Shown in pieces: positions 26,527-35,355 of a DNA stretch of 64,000 nt (within the stretch, counting starts at the first letter, position 1; every line of letters starts with the position of its first letter). The position numbers were made by a program, and so were the translations under genes. The DNA is taken from assembly GCF_934636665.1 (NCBI RefSeq), contig NZ_CAKUAT010000009.1, positions 1 to 64,000 of the forward strand, written 5' to 3'. The stretch is from an uncultured Senegalimassilia sp. (lineage in GTDB: Bacteria; Actinomycetota; Coriobacteriia; Coriobacteriales; Eggerthellaceae). The notes beneath the pieces were generated by a model, which worked only from the letters and a program-made list of their open reading frames with translations, had not been told where the DNA came from and made no database searches.

Positions 26527-27762
26527 TTAGCGCTTGCTGCGCCTCTTTGCAACGACGGCGACGCCCAGTGCGGAAGCGCCCAGCGCGAGGGCCACGATGG
26601 CGCCCAGGCTCTGGTCGCCGGTCTCAGGCATCTCGACATTGGAAGCTACTTGCTGCTCCTCTCCGGGCTGAGGCTGAGGTTCGGGCTGCGGCTCAGGCTG
26701 AGGAGCAGCCACCTCATGCGTATTCGTGATAACGCCCTCGTTACCGACGGTAGCGTTGTCGGTGGTGTAGCCGTCGACGTCTGCCTGGGTAATCTTGTAG
26801 TCGATGTCATGACGCTCGTCGTTGTCGTCATAGGCGTACTGGCGGACACCGGCGTACGTGACGGTATACGTGTCGTCGCCATTGTCCACAACAGCGGGCA
26901 GGATATCGGAGGCGACGCCATCGGCGGTCAGCGAGAGAAGCTTGGCGTAATCCTCGGCGCTCGGGCGCAGGCCTTCCTTGTCAGAGGAATCCCTCCAAGC
27001 GATCGTAGCGCTGATGTCGGTATAGGCGGGGACGATGGTGAGCGTGCCGGGGACGATACGGATGTAGTTATAGCCGCAGATGTCGTCGCCGACTACCATC
27101 TTGTAGATATAGCCATCGCCCAAATCGACGTCGCCAAGGCCCGTACGGGTTTTCGCGCTGTTGCTCGTGTAAGCTTCCGGAAGCTGCTCCGGATCGGTCG
27201 TATAGGTGATCGCATACTCGCCAGGCTGCTCGCCCGCCTCACGGCTGAGGCTAAAAGCCGAAAGGTCAAGCAGGGTCGTGGGATCGCCGACGAACAGGCT
27301 CAAAGTGGCTCCCAAGGTCGGGTCGGCTTCGCCCTCGACCTTCGTGGCATTCAGCTCCTTGAATTCATACAGCGTCATGATATTGTGACGTACAAAGTAG
27401 GAGCCGTTTCCCGCGTAATTGCCTTTGAAGTCAATTCTCTCATATACGAAACCCGAGCTTACCATGCTGTCATCGGTCGCAAGCCAGGTATCGATGCCGT
27501 CCGCGTTACCACGGTCGCTGATAAAGCCGAAGGATCGAGTGTAATCCTCTCCTTCCACAAGGTCTTTACCGCTTACGGAGTCCTTGACCGTAGACCTGAA
27601 GTGATGGGACTGGCCGTTGTACCATGCGCTCTGAGGACCGGAAACGTTGGGTTTCCCATAGCTCTCCGCCTCGTCTGCCCAAGCGCTGACCGGCATCGCA
27701 AGGGTAAGCGAGGTTATCAGCGCCAACGCTACGATGCCCAGTGTTTTTCTGAATCCTTTCAT
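26527..27762 (-). CDS. Cell-wall-anchored surface protein with CnaB-like domain
   Basis: A 411-residue exported protein. It has a signal peptide at residues 1-29 (ending VSAWA), an immunoglobulin-like central region, and a CnaB-like domain around residues 255-350 (TIAWRDSSDKEGLRPS, then DVDGYTT). A Pro-Glu-Pro-Gln spacer follows, and the C terminus is a sortase-type sorting signal: MPETG, hydrophobic helix, KRRSKR. MPETG departs from LPXTG only at the first position. AAGGAGG precedes the ATG. It is probably an adhesin or minor wall protein. No sortase gene lies in the window. Confidence 0.82.
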   Translation of the reverse strand: MKGFRKTLGIVALALITSLTLAMPVSAWADEAESYGKPNVSGPQSAWYNGQSHHFRSTVKDSVSGKDLVEGEDYTRSFGFISDRGNADGIDTWLATDDSMVSSGFVYERIDFKGNYAGNGSYFVRHNIMTLYEFKELNATKVEGEADPTLGATLSLFVGDPTTLLDLSAFSLSREAGEQPGEYAITYTTDPEQLPEAYTSNSAKTRTGLGDVDLGDGYIYKMVVGDDICGYNYIRIVPGTLTIVPAYTDISATIAWRDSSDKEGLRPSAEDYAKLLSLTADGVASDILPAVVDNGDDTYTVTYAGVRQYAYDDNDERHDIDYKITQADVDGYTTDNATVGNEGVITNTHEVAAPQPEPQPEPQPQPGEEQQVASNVEMPETGDQSLGAIVALALGASALGVAVVAKRRSKR

Positions 27763-28074
27763 TGATTAACCTCCTTGACAGATTCAGCTATCCGGATTGC
27801 TTTTTTCGCAATCCCCCAACCTATGCTTTGCATCGGCATCGATGCGTACCGATGCAAATCGCCTGCTCCAAAAGCCACCGTTATCGGTTCGTCTACCGCG
27901 TTATCAGTGGCTGTAACAGTGGGTTGACCTGGTCCGTTGTCGGTTCGGCGGATTCAGTCTCCTCATCTAGGGACCGCAGTCCGGGCTTCTTTCTCCCTTT
28001 TCCGTTATCGCCTTGCGTTGCTTGTTTCTCGTCTGGTTCGCAATCACGAAAGGACCGGGTCGTAAGAGCCCCGA
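27763..28074. other. Intergenic region, no gene seen
   Basis: About 310 bases between the surface-protein start and the winged-helix gene, less GC-rich than the surroundings. I see no convincing promoter, RNA or repeat beyond the AAGGAGG ribosome site next to 27762. Confidence 0.5.
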
Positions 28075-28332
28075 TCAGCTATTTACAACGCTGTATGCAT
28101 TCGAAAGCTGCCCTCCGTTTTCGGAATGGCATGGCTCGACTTTGATAAGCCCTTCTCGGCTCATACGCGTGATGGCGCGATCGATTGTCTTGACGCTGCA
28201 GCCCATCAGCTGCGACAACTCCTTTTTCGTTGCCTGCGCCGCACCCGATATGGTTGTTTGCGCGGCGATATAGCCGAGCAGACGCTCCTGCGTGGGAGTT
28301 AGCGAAATATCACCCTCATGTAACTTGCGCAT
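28075..28332 (-). CDS. Small winged-helix DNA-binding protein
   Basis: An 85-residue protein made almost entirely of a winged helix-turn-helix: LTPTQERLLGYIAAQ, TKKELSQLMGCSVKTIDRAI, MSREGLIKVE. The recognition helix is around residues 40-52. The start at 28332 has AAAGG at good distance; a longer frame to 28383 has none. It resembles MarR/replication-initiator type winged helices, but no specific family is clear. It lies beside the resolvase and may belong to the same acquired segment. Confidence 0.65.
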   Translation of the reverse strand: MRKLHEGDISLTPTQERLLGYIAAQTTISGAAQATKKELSQLMGCSVKTIDRAITRMSREGLIKVEPCHSENGGQLSNAYSVVNS

Positions 28333-28431
28333 ATCTGCCTTTCCGCGCATTCGTTGTATATGGGCGGAAGCAAATGCAGACATTACTTGAGTGGTCGGCT
28401 ATATTGATTTCATTGATTGACTGAAAAGAAA

Positions 28432-28483
28432 CGGCCTGATAAAGCGTTTTGCACTCTGAAACGAGTCGCGCTTTACCAGGCCG
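28432..28483. repeat. 15-bp inverted repeat beside the resolvase gene
   Basis: CGGCCTGATAAAGCG (28432-28446) and its near-perfect complement (28469-28483, one mismatch) flank 22 bases. It lies 86 bases past the resolvase stop. It could be a terminator, a resolution site or the end of a mobile segment; no T-run follows. Confidence 0.45.
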
Positions 28484-28568
28484 AGGGGGCTGTAAGCAAA
28501 CGTCTAGATTATTTGCCACCGTCCGAAATCGGTATTGGCAAACGATGCGATTCTTGCTATGAACGCAT

Positions 28569-29189
28569 CTATTTGTATGGGATTGTGACGTCCGCGGGCC
28601 GTTGCTTCGCCCACTTCAAGAACGTCGTATGCGAAACTCCCAGCGATTCCGCCGCCTGCCGGCTGTTCAAACAGCCATCTTCCCACTTGCGGTGTACCGC
28701 ATCGAACTCATCTGGCACGGCCAGCGCCGGCCGTCCCAGCTTCACGCCGCGCGCACGCGCCGCCGCAATCCCCTCCGCCTGGCGCTGGCGGATGTTGTCG
28801 CGCTCCACGTGCGCCACATAGCTGAGCAGTTCCAGCACGATATCGGCGATCAGCTTGCCCGTCACCCCGTGGCCGGAGGTCGAGCGCGTGTCGAGCAACG
28901 GCATGTCCAGCACCACGATGTCGATGCCTCTCTGCTTGGTGAGCAGCCGCCACTGGCCGAGTATCTCGTCGTAGTTACGGCCAAGGCGGTCGATGCTCTT
29001 CACCACGAGCACGTCGCCAGGTTTCAGGCGTTCGAGCAGCGATTGATACCCGGGACGATCGAAGTTACGTCCGCTCAGGTAATCGACGAACACGGATTCC
29101 TCTGAAACGCCAATGGCGGACAGGGCATCGAGCTGCCTGTTCAGGTTTTGATCCTTGCTTGACACCCTTGCGTATCCATACATGGTCAT
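28569..29189 (-). CDS. Serine site-specific recombinase (resolvase/invertase)
   Basis: A 206-residue small serine recombinase. The N-terminal catalytic domain shows YARVSSKDQNLNRQLDAL with the nucleophilic Ser, VKSIDRLGRNYDEI, and an arm helix rich in Arg/Gln. A C-terminal helix-turn-helix (LNSRQAAESLGVSHTTFLKWA) binds DNA. The start at 29189 has AAAGGAG six bases upstream. Length and layout match Tn3-type resolvases and Pin/Hin invertases. No transposase is nearby, so it is a stand-alone or remnant gene. Confidence 0.88.
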   Translation of the reverse strand: MTMYGYARVSSKDQNLNRQLDALSAIGVSEESVFVDYLSGRNFDRPGYQSLLERLKPGDVLVVKSIDRLGRNYDEILGQWRLLTKQRGIDIVVLDMPLLDTRSTSGHGVTGKLIADIVLELLSYVAHVERDNIRQRQAEGIAAARARGVKLGRPALAVPDEFDAVHRKWEDGCLNSRQAAESLGVSHTTFLKWAKQRPADVTIPYK

Positions 29190-29546
29190 GACTCGCTCCT
29201 TTCTGCGCTCGAAAGCGCACCAAGAACGGTCGGCATCGGCCAGTCTACCCATATAGCGTTCGGACACAAGCGAATCTCGCGTGCGTTTCGGAACGGTTTA
29301 CGATTCGAACCCCAATCGTGACGCCAGGACCAACCTAGCCACCGCAGCTGCATATATCGTTTCGAGTGTACCGGGTCCCTAGCTTTATGAAGAAACGTCC
29401 CGCCTCCGCCTACACCGTCTACGCACCTACGCGACGGCAAAAGGAGCCGAGCATCACGAAATCCATGAGACGAAGTATTCGAGGAATGCCTGGCCAATCA
29501 GAGGCTTACCTGCTATCGGCCCATTCTGAATACGCCGGGTAAAACG

Positions 29547-29592
29547 AAGCCTCCCACCCCTAAGCTTCGTTTGAAGCTAGGGATGGGAGGCT
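29547..29592. terminator. Long hairpin with T-run
   Basis: AAGCCTCCCACCCCTAAGC pairs with 29572-29592 over about 21 bp (one bulge, one wobble) around GTTT, followed by TTTT on the plus strand. It sits in the 537-bp gene-free gap 29190-29726, in which I find no other feature than this and the purL terminator. Confidence 0.55.
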
Positions 29593-29646
29593 TTTCGCTG
29601 ATCGTGGCACTTACAACTAACCAGCATGTTGATCCCGCGATTCGCA

Positions 29647-29680
29647 AAGCGCCCTGCCGGCGAAAGCCGACAGGGCGCTT
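29647..29680 (-). terminator. Terminator of purL
   Basis: AAGCGCCCTGCCGGC pairs with 29666-29680 (one mismatch) around a GAAA loop, about 47 bases after the purL stop. Confidence 0.7.
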
Positions 29681-29726
29681 CGATCTTCCAACGCTGCTCC
29701 GGCCGAGCGGCCGGCGCATTCGCATT

Positions 29727-32700
29727 CTAGTCCGTGAAGTACTTCACGCCGCTTTCGAACAGGGGCATGAACTTGTTGCCGGGGACGTTCTTGTACAGAC
29801 CGTCGCCGCGACGCTCCACGTGGCCCATCTTGCCGAGCACGCGGCCGTCGGGGCTGGTGATGCCCTCGATGGCCATGACCGAGCCGTTGGGGTTCACGTC
29901 CCAATCCATGCTGGGCTGGCCCGCCTCGTCAACGTACTGCGTGGCGATGCGGCCCGTGACCTCGAGCTGGTGCTGCAGCTCGGGGCTGCACACGAAGCGG
30001 CCCTCGCCATGGCTGATGGCCACGGTGTGGATGTCGCCGGGCTCGCACTGGGACAACCAGGGGCTCAGGTTGCTGGCAACGCGCGTGCGCACCAAGCGGC
30101 TCTGATGGCGGCCGATGGTGTTGAACGTGAGCGTGGGGCACTCGTCGTCCATGGGGCGGATGTCGCCGTACGGCACCAGGCCCAGCTTCACGAGCGCCTG
30201 GAAGCCGTTGCAGATGCCCAGCATCAGGCCGTCGCGGTTGAACAGCAGGTCGCGCACGGCCTCGGTGACCTCGGGGGCGCGGAAGAAGGCCGTGATGAAC
30301 TTCGCCGAACCGTCGGGCTCGTCGCCGCCGGAGAAGCCGCCGGGCAGCATGATGATCTGGCTGTTCTTGATTGCCTCCACCAGCGCCTTCGTGCTCTCGG
30401 CAACTGCCGAGGGCGTGAGGTTGTTGATGACCAGCGTGTCGGCCACGGCGCCCGCCTGCTCGAAGGCGCGAGCGGAATCGTACTCGCAGTTCGTGCCCGG
30501 GAACACGGGGATGATCACGCGCGGGCGCGCGATGGTGCCGTTGTAGGTGAGCGGCAGGCGGTTATCCACCGTCACCTGCTTCACGGCCTCGCCCTCCTGG
30601 CGGTACGGGTACACGCTCTCGATGGCGCCCTCCCATGCCTCCTGCAGCGCAGCCATGTCAAGCTCCTCGCCCGCGGCGACGAAGCGGTAGTCCTCGGTGG
30701 TGGCGCCCAGCACGACCACGTCCAGGTTGTCGGTTGCGGCAGGCAGCTGCGCGTCGTCGGCCAGCTCCACCAGGAAGCTGCCGTACGCAGGCGCGAACAG
30801 CGCATCGGCGTCGACGTCGTCGAGCTTCACGCCCAGGCCGTTGCCCACGCACATCTTGAACAGCGACTCGGCCATGCAGCCGTAGCCCGGCGTGCAGACC
30901 GCCAGCGCGGCGCCGTTGCCGATGAGTTCCTGCACGGCATCCATAGCCGCCAGCGCATCCTCGGACGCGGGCGCGATGCCCTCGGCGTCGTAGCAGCGCG
31001 GGGCCACCAACGCCACGCGATGGCCAGCGCCCTTGAACTCAGGAGACGTCACGCGACCGACCTTGCCCACCGCCGTGGCGAAGGACACGAGCGTGGGCGG
31101 CACGTCGAGCTGCTCGAAGCTGCCGGACATGGAGTCCTTGCCGCCGATGGAGCCGATGCCCAGGTCGACCTGCGCCATGAGCGCGCCCAGGACGGCAGCC
31201 GTGGGCTTGCCCCAGCGATTCGCGTCGCCACGCAGGCTTTCGAAGTACTCCTGGAACGTCAGGTACATATCCTGGCGCTTGAAGCCGGCCGCCACCAGGC
31301 GCGCGACCGATTCCACGACGGCCACGTACGAGCCGGTGAACTGGTCGGCCTCGGTGAGGTAGGGGTTGAAACCCCACGCCATGCCGCTGCACGTGGTGGT
31401 CTCGCCGCCCACGGGCAGCTTGGCGACCATGGCCTGCGCCGGCGTCAGCTGGTTCTTGCCGCCGAAGGGCATGAGCACCGTGGCCGCGCCGATGGTGGAG
31501 TCGAAGCGCTCGGACAGGCCCTTGTTCGAACACACGTTCAGGTCGGTGACCAGGGCGTTCATGCGCTGTGCAAGGGTATCGCCTTCCCACGTGCGCTCGT
31601 AGGCGCCCGCCTGGCCCACATGCACGGCCTGCTGCTTCGGCGCGCCGTTGCTTGCCAGGAACTCGCGGCTGAGGTCGATGATGGCGCTGTCGTTCCACAT
31701 GACGCGCACGCGCGCATCGTCGGTGACCTCGGCGACCACGGTGGCCTCGAGGTTCTCCTCGCGCGCATAGCGCAGGAACTCGTCCACGTCGGAGGCGGCG
31801 ATGGCGCAGGCCATGCGCTCCTGCGACTCGGAGATGGCCAGCTCGGTACCGTCGAGGCCCTCGTACTTCTTCGGCACCTTGTTCAGGTTGATGCGCAGGC
31901 CGTCGGCCAGCTCGCCGATGGCGACGGACACGCCGCCCGCGCCGAAGTCGTTGCAGCGCTTGATGAGACGCGTGGCCTCGCCGCGGCGAAACAGGCGCTG
32001 AATCTTGCGCTCCTCGGGCGGGTTGCCCTTCTGCACCTCGGCGCCGCAATGCTCCAGCGACTCCAGGTTGTGCTCCTTGGAGCTGCCCGTTGCGCCGCCG
32101 ATGCCGTCACGGCCGGTGCGGCCGCCCAGCAGCACCACCACGTCGCCCGCCTCGGGCGTCTCGCGACGCACGTGGTCGGCCGGTGTTGCGGCGACAACGG
32201 CGCCGATCTCCATGCGCTTGGCCACGTAGCCGGGGTGGTATAGCTCGTTGACCTGGCCGGTTGCCAGACCGATCTGGTTGCCGTAGCTGGAATAGCCGGC
32301 AGCGGCCGTGGTGACCAGCTTGCGCTGCGGCAGCTTGCCGGGCAGCGTCTCGGACACGGGCGCCAGCGGGTTGGCGGCGCCGGTGACGCGCATGGCCTGG
32401 TACACGTAGCTGCGGCCCGACAAGGGGTCGCGGATGGCGCCGCCCAGGCACGTTGCCGCGCCGCCGAACGGCTCGATCTCGGTGGGGTGGTTGTGCGTCT
32501 CGTTCTTGAACAGGTACAGCCAGTCCTGCTCCTCGCCATCGACGTCGACCTTGCACTTCACCGTGCAGGCGTTGATCTCCTCGGACTCGTCCAGGCCCAT
32601 GAGCACGCCCTTGGACTTGAGCCACTTCGCGCCGATGGTGCCCATGTCCATAAGGCAGACGGGCTTGGCCTGGCGACCCAGCTCGTTGCGCATGTCCATA

Positions 32701-33446
32701 TACTGGTCGAAGGCGGCCTGCACGCGCGGGTCGTCGATGGCAACGTCGGTCATCTCGGTGCCGAACGTGGTGTGACGGCAGTGGTCGGACCAGTAGGTGT
32801 CGATCATCTTGATCTCGGTGATGGTGGGGCAGCGGCCTTCGCTTTGGAAGTACTGCTGGCAAAACGCCAGGTCAGCCTCGTCCATAGCCAGCTCACGGTC
32901 GGCGATGAACTGCGCCAGGCCCGCAGCGTCAAGGTCGAGGAAGCCCTCGAGCACCTCGACCGGCTCGGGCTGGGGCTGCGCCATGGCCAGCGTGTCGCGC
33001 TGCTCAAGCGTTGCCTCGCGCGCCTCGATGGGGTTGATGACGTAATGTTTGATGGCCTGGACGTCCTGATCGGACAGCGGGCCGGACAGCAGGTACACCT
33101 TCGCGCTGCGAACCTCGGGGCGCTCGCCCTGGCTGATCAGCTGGATGCACTCGCTTGCCGAAGCCGCACGCTGGTCGAACTGGCCGGGCAGGAACTCCAC
33201 GGCGAACACCTGCGCGCCGTCGGCCTGGGGCAGCTCGGCCGAGGCGACATCGACCTGGGGCTCGCTGAACACGGTGGGAACGCACTGATCGAACAGCTCC
33301 TGCGAGATGCCCTCCACGTCGTAGCGGTTCACCAGGCGCAAACCCTCGAGCGAGGTGATGCCCAGGATGCTGCGCAGCTCGTGCGCCAGCTGCTGGGCCT
33401 CAACGTCGAAGCCGGGCTTCTTCTCCACATAGATGCGGGAAACCAT
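29727..33446 (-). CDS. purL: Phosphoribosylformylglycinamidine synthase, single-chain
   Basis: A 1239-residue FGAM synthase, the fourth step of purine synthesis, using glutamine and ATP. It has an N-terminal PurS-like region, a synthetase core with two AIR-synthase-like halves (IKMIDTYWSDHCRHTTF; FGGKNQLTPAQAM), and a C-terminal class I glutaminase domain with the nucleophile in GICNGFQAL and HGEGRFV. The single-chain form is typical of many Clostridia and Coriobacteria as well as proteobacteria. The ATG at 33446 begins MVSRIYVEKKPG. purC lies upstream on the same strand, with a small membrane-protein gene between. Confidence 0.95.
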   Translation of the reverse strand: MVSRIYVEKKPGFDVEAQQLAHELRSILGITSLEGLRLVNRYDVEGISQELFDQCVPTVFSEPQVDVASAELPQADGAQVFAVEFLPGQFDQRAASASECIQLISQGERPEVRSAKVYLLSGPLSDQDVQAIKHYVINPIEAREATLEQRDTLAMAQPQPEPVEVLEGFLDLDAAGLAQFIADRELAMDEADLAFCQQYFQSEGRCPTITEIKMIDTYWSDHCRHTTFGTEMTDVAIDDPRVQAAFDQYMDMRNELGRQAKPVCLMDMGTIGAKWLKSKGVLMGLDESEEINACTVKCKVDVDGEEQDWLYLFKNETHNHPTEIEPFGGAATCLGGAIRDPLSGRSYVYQAMRVTGAANPLAPVSETLPGKLPQRKLVTTAAAGYSSYGNQIGLATGQVNELYHPGYVAKRMEIGAVVAATPADHVRRETPEAGDVVVLLGGRTGRDGIGGATGSSKEHNLESLEHCGAEVQKGNPPEERKIQRLFRRGEATRLIKRCNDFGAGGVSVAIGELADGLRINLNKVPKKYEGLDGTELAISESQERMACAIAASDVDEFLRYAREENLEATVVAEVTDDARVRVMWNDSAIIDLSREFLASNGAPKQQAVHVGQAGAYERTWEGDTLAQRMNALVTDLNVCSNKGLSERFDSTIGAATVLMPFGGKNQLTPAQAMVAKLPVGGETTTCSGMAWGFNPYLTEADQFTGSYVAVVESVARLVAAGFKRQDMYLTFQEYFESLRGDANRWGKPTAAVLGALMAQVDLGIGSIGGKDSMSGSFEQLDVPPTLVSFATAVGKVGRVTSPEFKGAGHRVALVAPRCYDAEGIAPASEDALAAMDAVQELIGNGAALAVCTPGYGCMAESLFKMCVGNGLGVKLDDVDADALFAPAYGSFLVELADDAQLPAATDNLDVVVLGATTEDYRFVAAGEELDMAALQEAWEGAIESVYPYRQEGEAVKQVTVDNRLPLTYNGTIARPRVIIPVFPGTNCEYDSARAFEQAGAVADTLVINNLTPSAVAESTKALVEAIKNSQIIMLPGGFSGGDEPDGSAKFITAFFRAPEVTEAVRDLLFNRDGLMLGICNGFQALVKLGLVPYGDIRPMDDECPTLTFNTIGRHQSRLVRTRVASNLSPWLSQCEPGDIHTVAISHGEGRFVCSPELQHQLEVTGRIATQYVDEAGQPSMDWDVNPNGSVMAIEGITSPDGRVLGKMGHVERRGDGLYKNVPGNKFMPLFESGVKYFTD

Positions 33447-33617
33447 GGACGTCCTTCCTAGTCGTATGCGCGGATGGCGAGCCACCCGCAATCGTGCGGG
33501 ACAAGGGCGACGGCCCTGCCCCGCTTCCTTCCTAAAATGCAAGCGGGCACCGCGCGGGCACCCGTTTGTTTTCCGTCTTGCTGGGCCGAGACGGGCTGGC
33601 GGCCTGCTTGGCCGCGC

Positions 33618-34196
33618 CTACTCGTCCTTCTTCTTTTTGCCGAAGCCGAACAGACCCTTCTTCTGGGGCTCGGGCTCGGCGGGCTGCTCGGCCGCCTGCT
33701 TCTCGGCGGCGCGCTGCTGCGCCTTGGCCTTCTTCTCGGCGGCGCGCATCTCCTTGGTGGGGTGGTTGAGCACCTCATCGGCGTACTTCTGGCGCGCCTT
33801 GCGGCACTTGCCCATGTCGATGTAGAGGGCGGCGATGATGAACACGTAGGCCAGCGCCAAGGTGACGTACATGATGGGCGCGGGCATACCGAGGTTGTTG
33901 CCGGCGAAGCTGACCACGGTCAGGATGATGGCCAGGATCAGGCACACCCACCAGATCTTGCGCAGGCGCTTGTATTCCGCGGTGGGCGGGTTGTAGAACT
34001 GGCGATCGCGCTCGGCGTCCTTGGCGCGCTGCTGCTTGCGCTCGGCCTTCTTCTGCTGAGGCGTCTTCTTGGTGGACTCGATGCGCACCGAGGATGCGGC
34101 CTTCGAGACCGGCTTCGCGGAAGCGGCCGATTTACGCGTGGCGCCCTTGCGGTCCTCGGATTGGTAGCGCTCGTTCATGGGGTTGCGTTGTGTCAT
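33618..34196 (-). CDS. Hypothetical two-helix membrane protein
   Basis: A 192-residue protein with a basic, Lys/Gln-rich N-terminal region (residues 1-75), two membrane helices (about 80-105 and 108-130), and a long charged Ala/Glu/Lys tail ending FGFGKKKKDE, probably coiled coil or disordered. No family is recognised with confidence; similar proteins occur next to purine genes in Coriobacteria as far as I recall. The start at 34196 has GGAGTGAG upstream. Confidence 0.7.
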   Translation of the reverse strand: MTQRNPMNERYQSEDRKGATRKSAASAKPVSKAASSVRIESTKKTPQQKKAERKQQRAKDAERDRQFYNPPTAEYKRLRKIWWVCLILAIILTVVSFAGNNLGMPAPIMYVTLALAYVFIIAALYIDMGKCRKARQKYADEVLNHPTKEMRAAEKKAKAQQRAAEKQAAEQPAEPEPQKKGLFGFGKKKKDE

Positions 34197-34380
34197 TCTC
34201 ACTCCTTCGCCCGCCTGCCGGCAGGCGAACCTTCTTCTGCTGCGGTCGCGTGCGGCGCCCCGCATCTCCTTCGGCGCGCGAGCCGGCTTGACGCCGGCGT
34301 CGCTTGCCTGGGGCCGATCCGAGACGCCGCATGCGTCCTTGCGAACCTGTACTGCTTATGCGGCCCTGCCGGGCCTGGGG

Positions 34381-35253
34381 CTAGAACTCAAACTTCTTGC
34401 CGGAGATCTTCTCGTACGCCGCGATGTACTTCTGGCTGGTGCGCTCGATGACCTCCTGAGGCAGATGCGGCGGGTTGCCCTGACGGTCCCAGTTGGCGTT
34501 GAGCCAGTCGCGCACGTACTGCTTGTCGAAGCTGGCCTGGTCGCGGCCCGGCTCGTAGGCGTCGCCCGGCCAGAAGCGGCTGGAGTCGGGCGTGAGCACC
34601 TCGTCGGCCAGGATGATCTGGCCGTCGATGACGCCGAACTCGAACTTCGTGTCGGCGATGATGATGCCGTTCTCGGCAGCGTGGTCGCGGGCGACGGAGT
34701 ACACCTTGATGGCCAGGTCGCGCAGCTGCGTGGCGGCATCCTCGCCGAGGATCTCCGCGCAGCGCTCGAAGCTGATGTTCTCATCGTGGTCGCCGATCTC
34801 GGCCTTCGTGGATGGCGTGAAGATGGGCTCGGGGAGCTTGGAGGAGTTCACCAGGCCCTCGGGCAGCTGGATGCCGCACACGGTGCCCTGCTTCTGGTAC
34901 TCCTTCAGGCCGCTGCCGGCAAGGTAGCCGCGCACGATGCACTCGACGGGGAACATCTCGGCCTTCTTCACCAGCATGAAGCGGCCGCGCAGGTAGTCGG
35001 CGTAGGGCTTGAACTGCTCGGGCAGGTCGGCCACGTCGGCGCTGATCAGATGGTTGCCGATGACGTCCTTGAGCTGCTCAAGCCAGAACAGCGAGATCTG
35101 CGTGAGCACCGCGCCCTTATGCGGGATCTCGTCCTCCAGGATGTAATCGAATGCCGAGATGCGGTCGGTGGCCACCATCAGCAGCTTGTCGCCCAGGTCG
35201 TAGATGTCGCGCACCTTGCCCTGTGCGTCCGGCTTGATATCGATTCCGCTCAT
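34381..35253 (-). CDS. purC: SAICAR synthase
   Basis: A 290-residue PurC that joins aspartate to CAIR in purine synthesis. Family motifs are seen: GKVRDIYDLGD near the N terminus, ATDRISAFD, VECIVRGYLAGSG, and LADEVLTPDSSRFW. The length is normal for the long bacterial form. It belongs to the minus-strand run purC, membrane protein, purL. Confidence 0.95.
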   Translation of the reverse strand: MSGIDIKPDAQGKVRDIYDLGDKLLMVATDRISAFDYILEDEIPHKGAVLTQISLFWLEQLKDVIGNHLISADVADLPEQFKPYADYLRGRFMLVKKAEMFPVECIVRGYLAGSGLKEYQKQGTVCGIQLPEGLVNSSKLPEPIFTPSTKAEIGDHDENISFERCAEILGEDAATQLRDLAIKVYSVARDHAAENGIIIADTKFEFGVIDGQIILADEVLTPDSSRFWPGDAYEPGRDQASFDKQYVRDWLNANWDRQGNPPHLPQEVIERTSQKYIAAYEKISGKKFEF

Positions 35254-35355
35254 GCCTGCTTATCCTTTCCCCATGAGAGTTGCGCCGGGCGCGGGCGGCG
35301 CCCAGCCGGCATTTGCGCGCCGTTTGCGGCGTGACTGTAACGTTGCCATTATCGT

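Noticed and set aside
26362..27765. Long plus-strand frame opposite the sortase-type surface protein
   Set aside because: The minus-strand frame has signal peptide, CnaB-like domain, sorting signal, ribosome site and terminator; the plus frame has none.
29281..29360. tRNA-like sequence on the minus strand (GGGGTTCGAATC)
   Set aside because: Only the T-loop resembles a tRNA; the T-stem, D-arm, anticodon arm and acceptor stem do not pair properly.
33447..33542. N-terminal extension of purL
   Set aside because: The upstream codons have no match to the family, and the ATG at 33446 gives the normal start of the protein.
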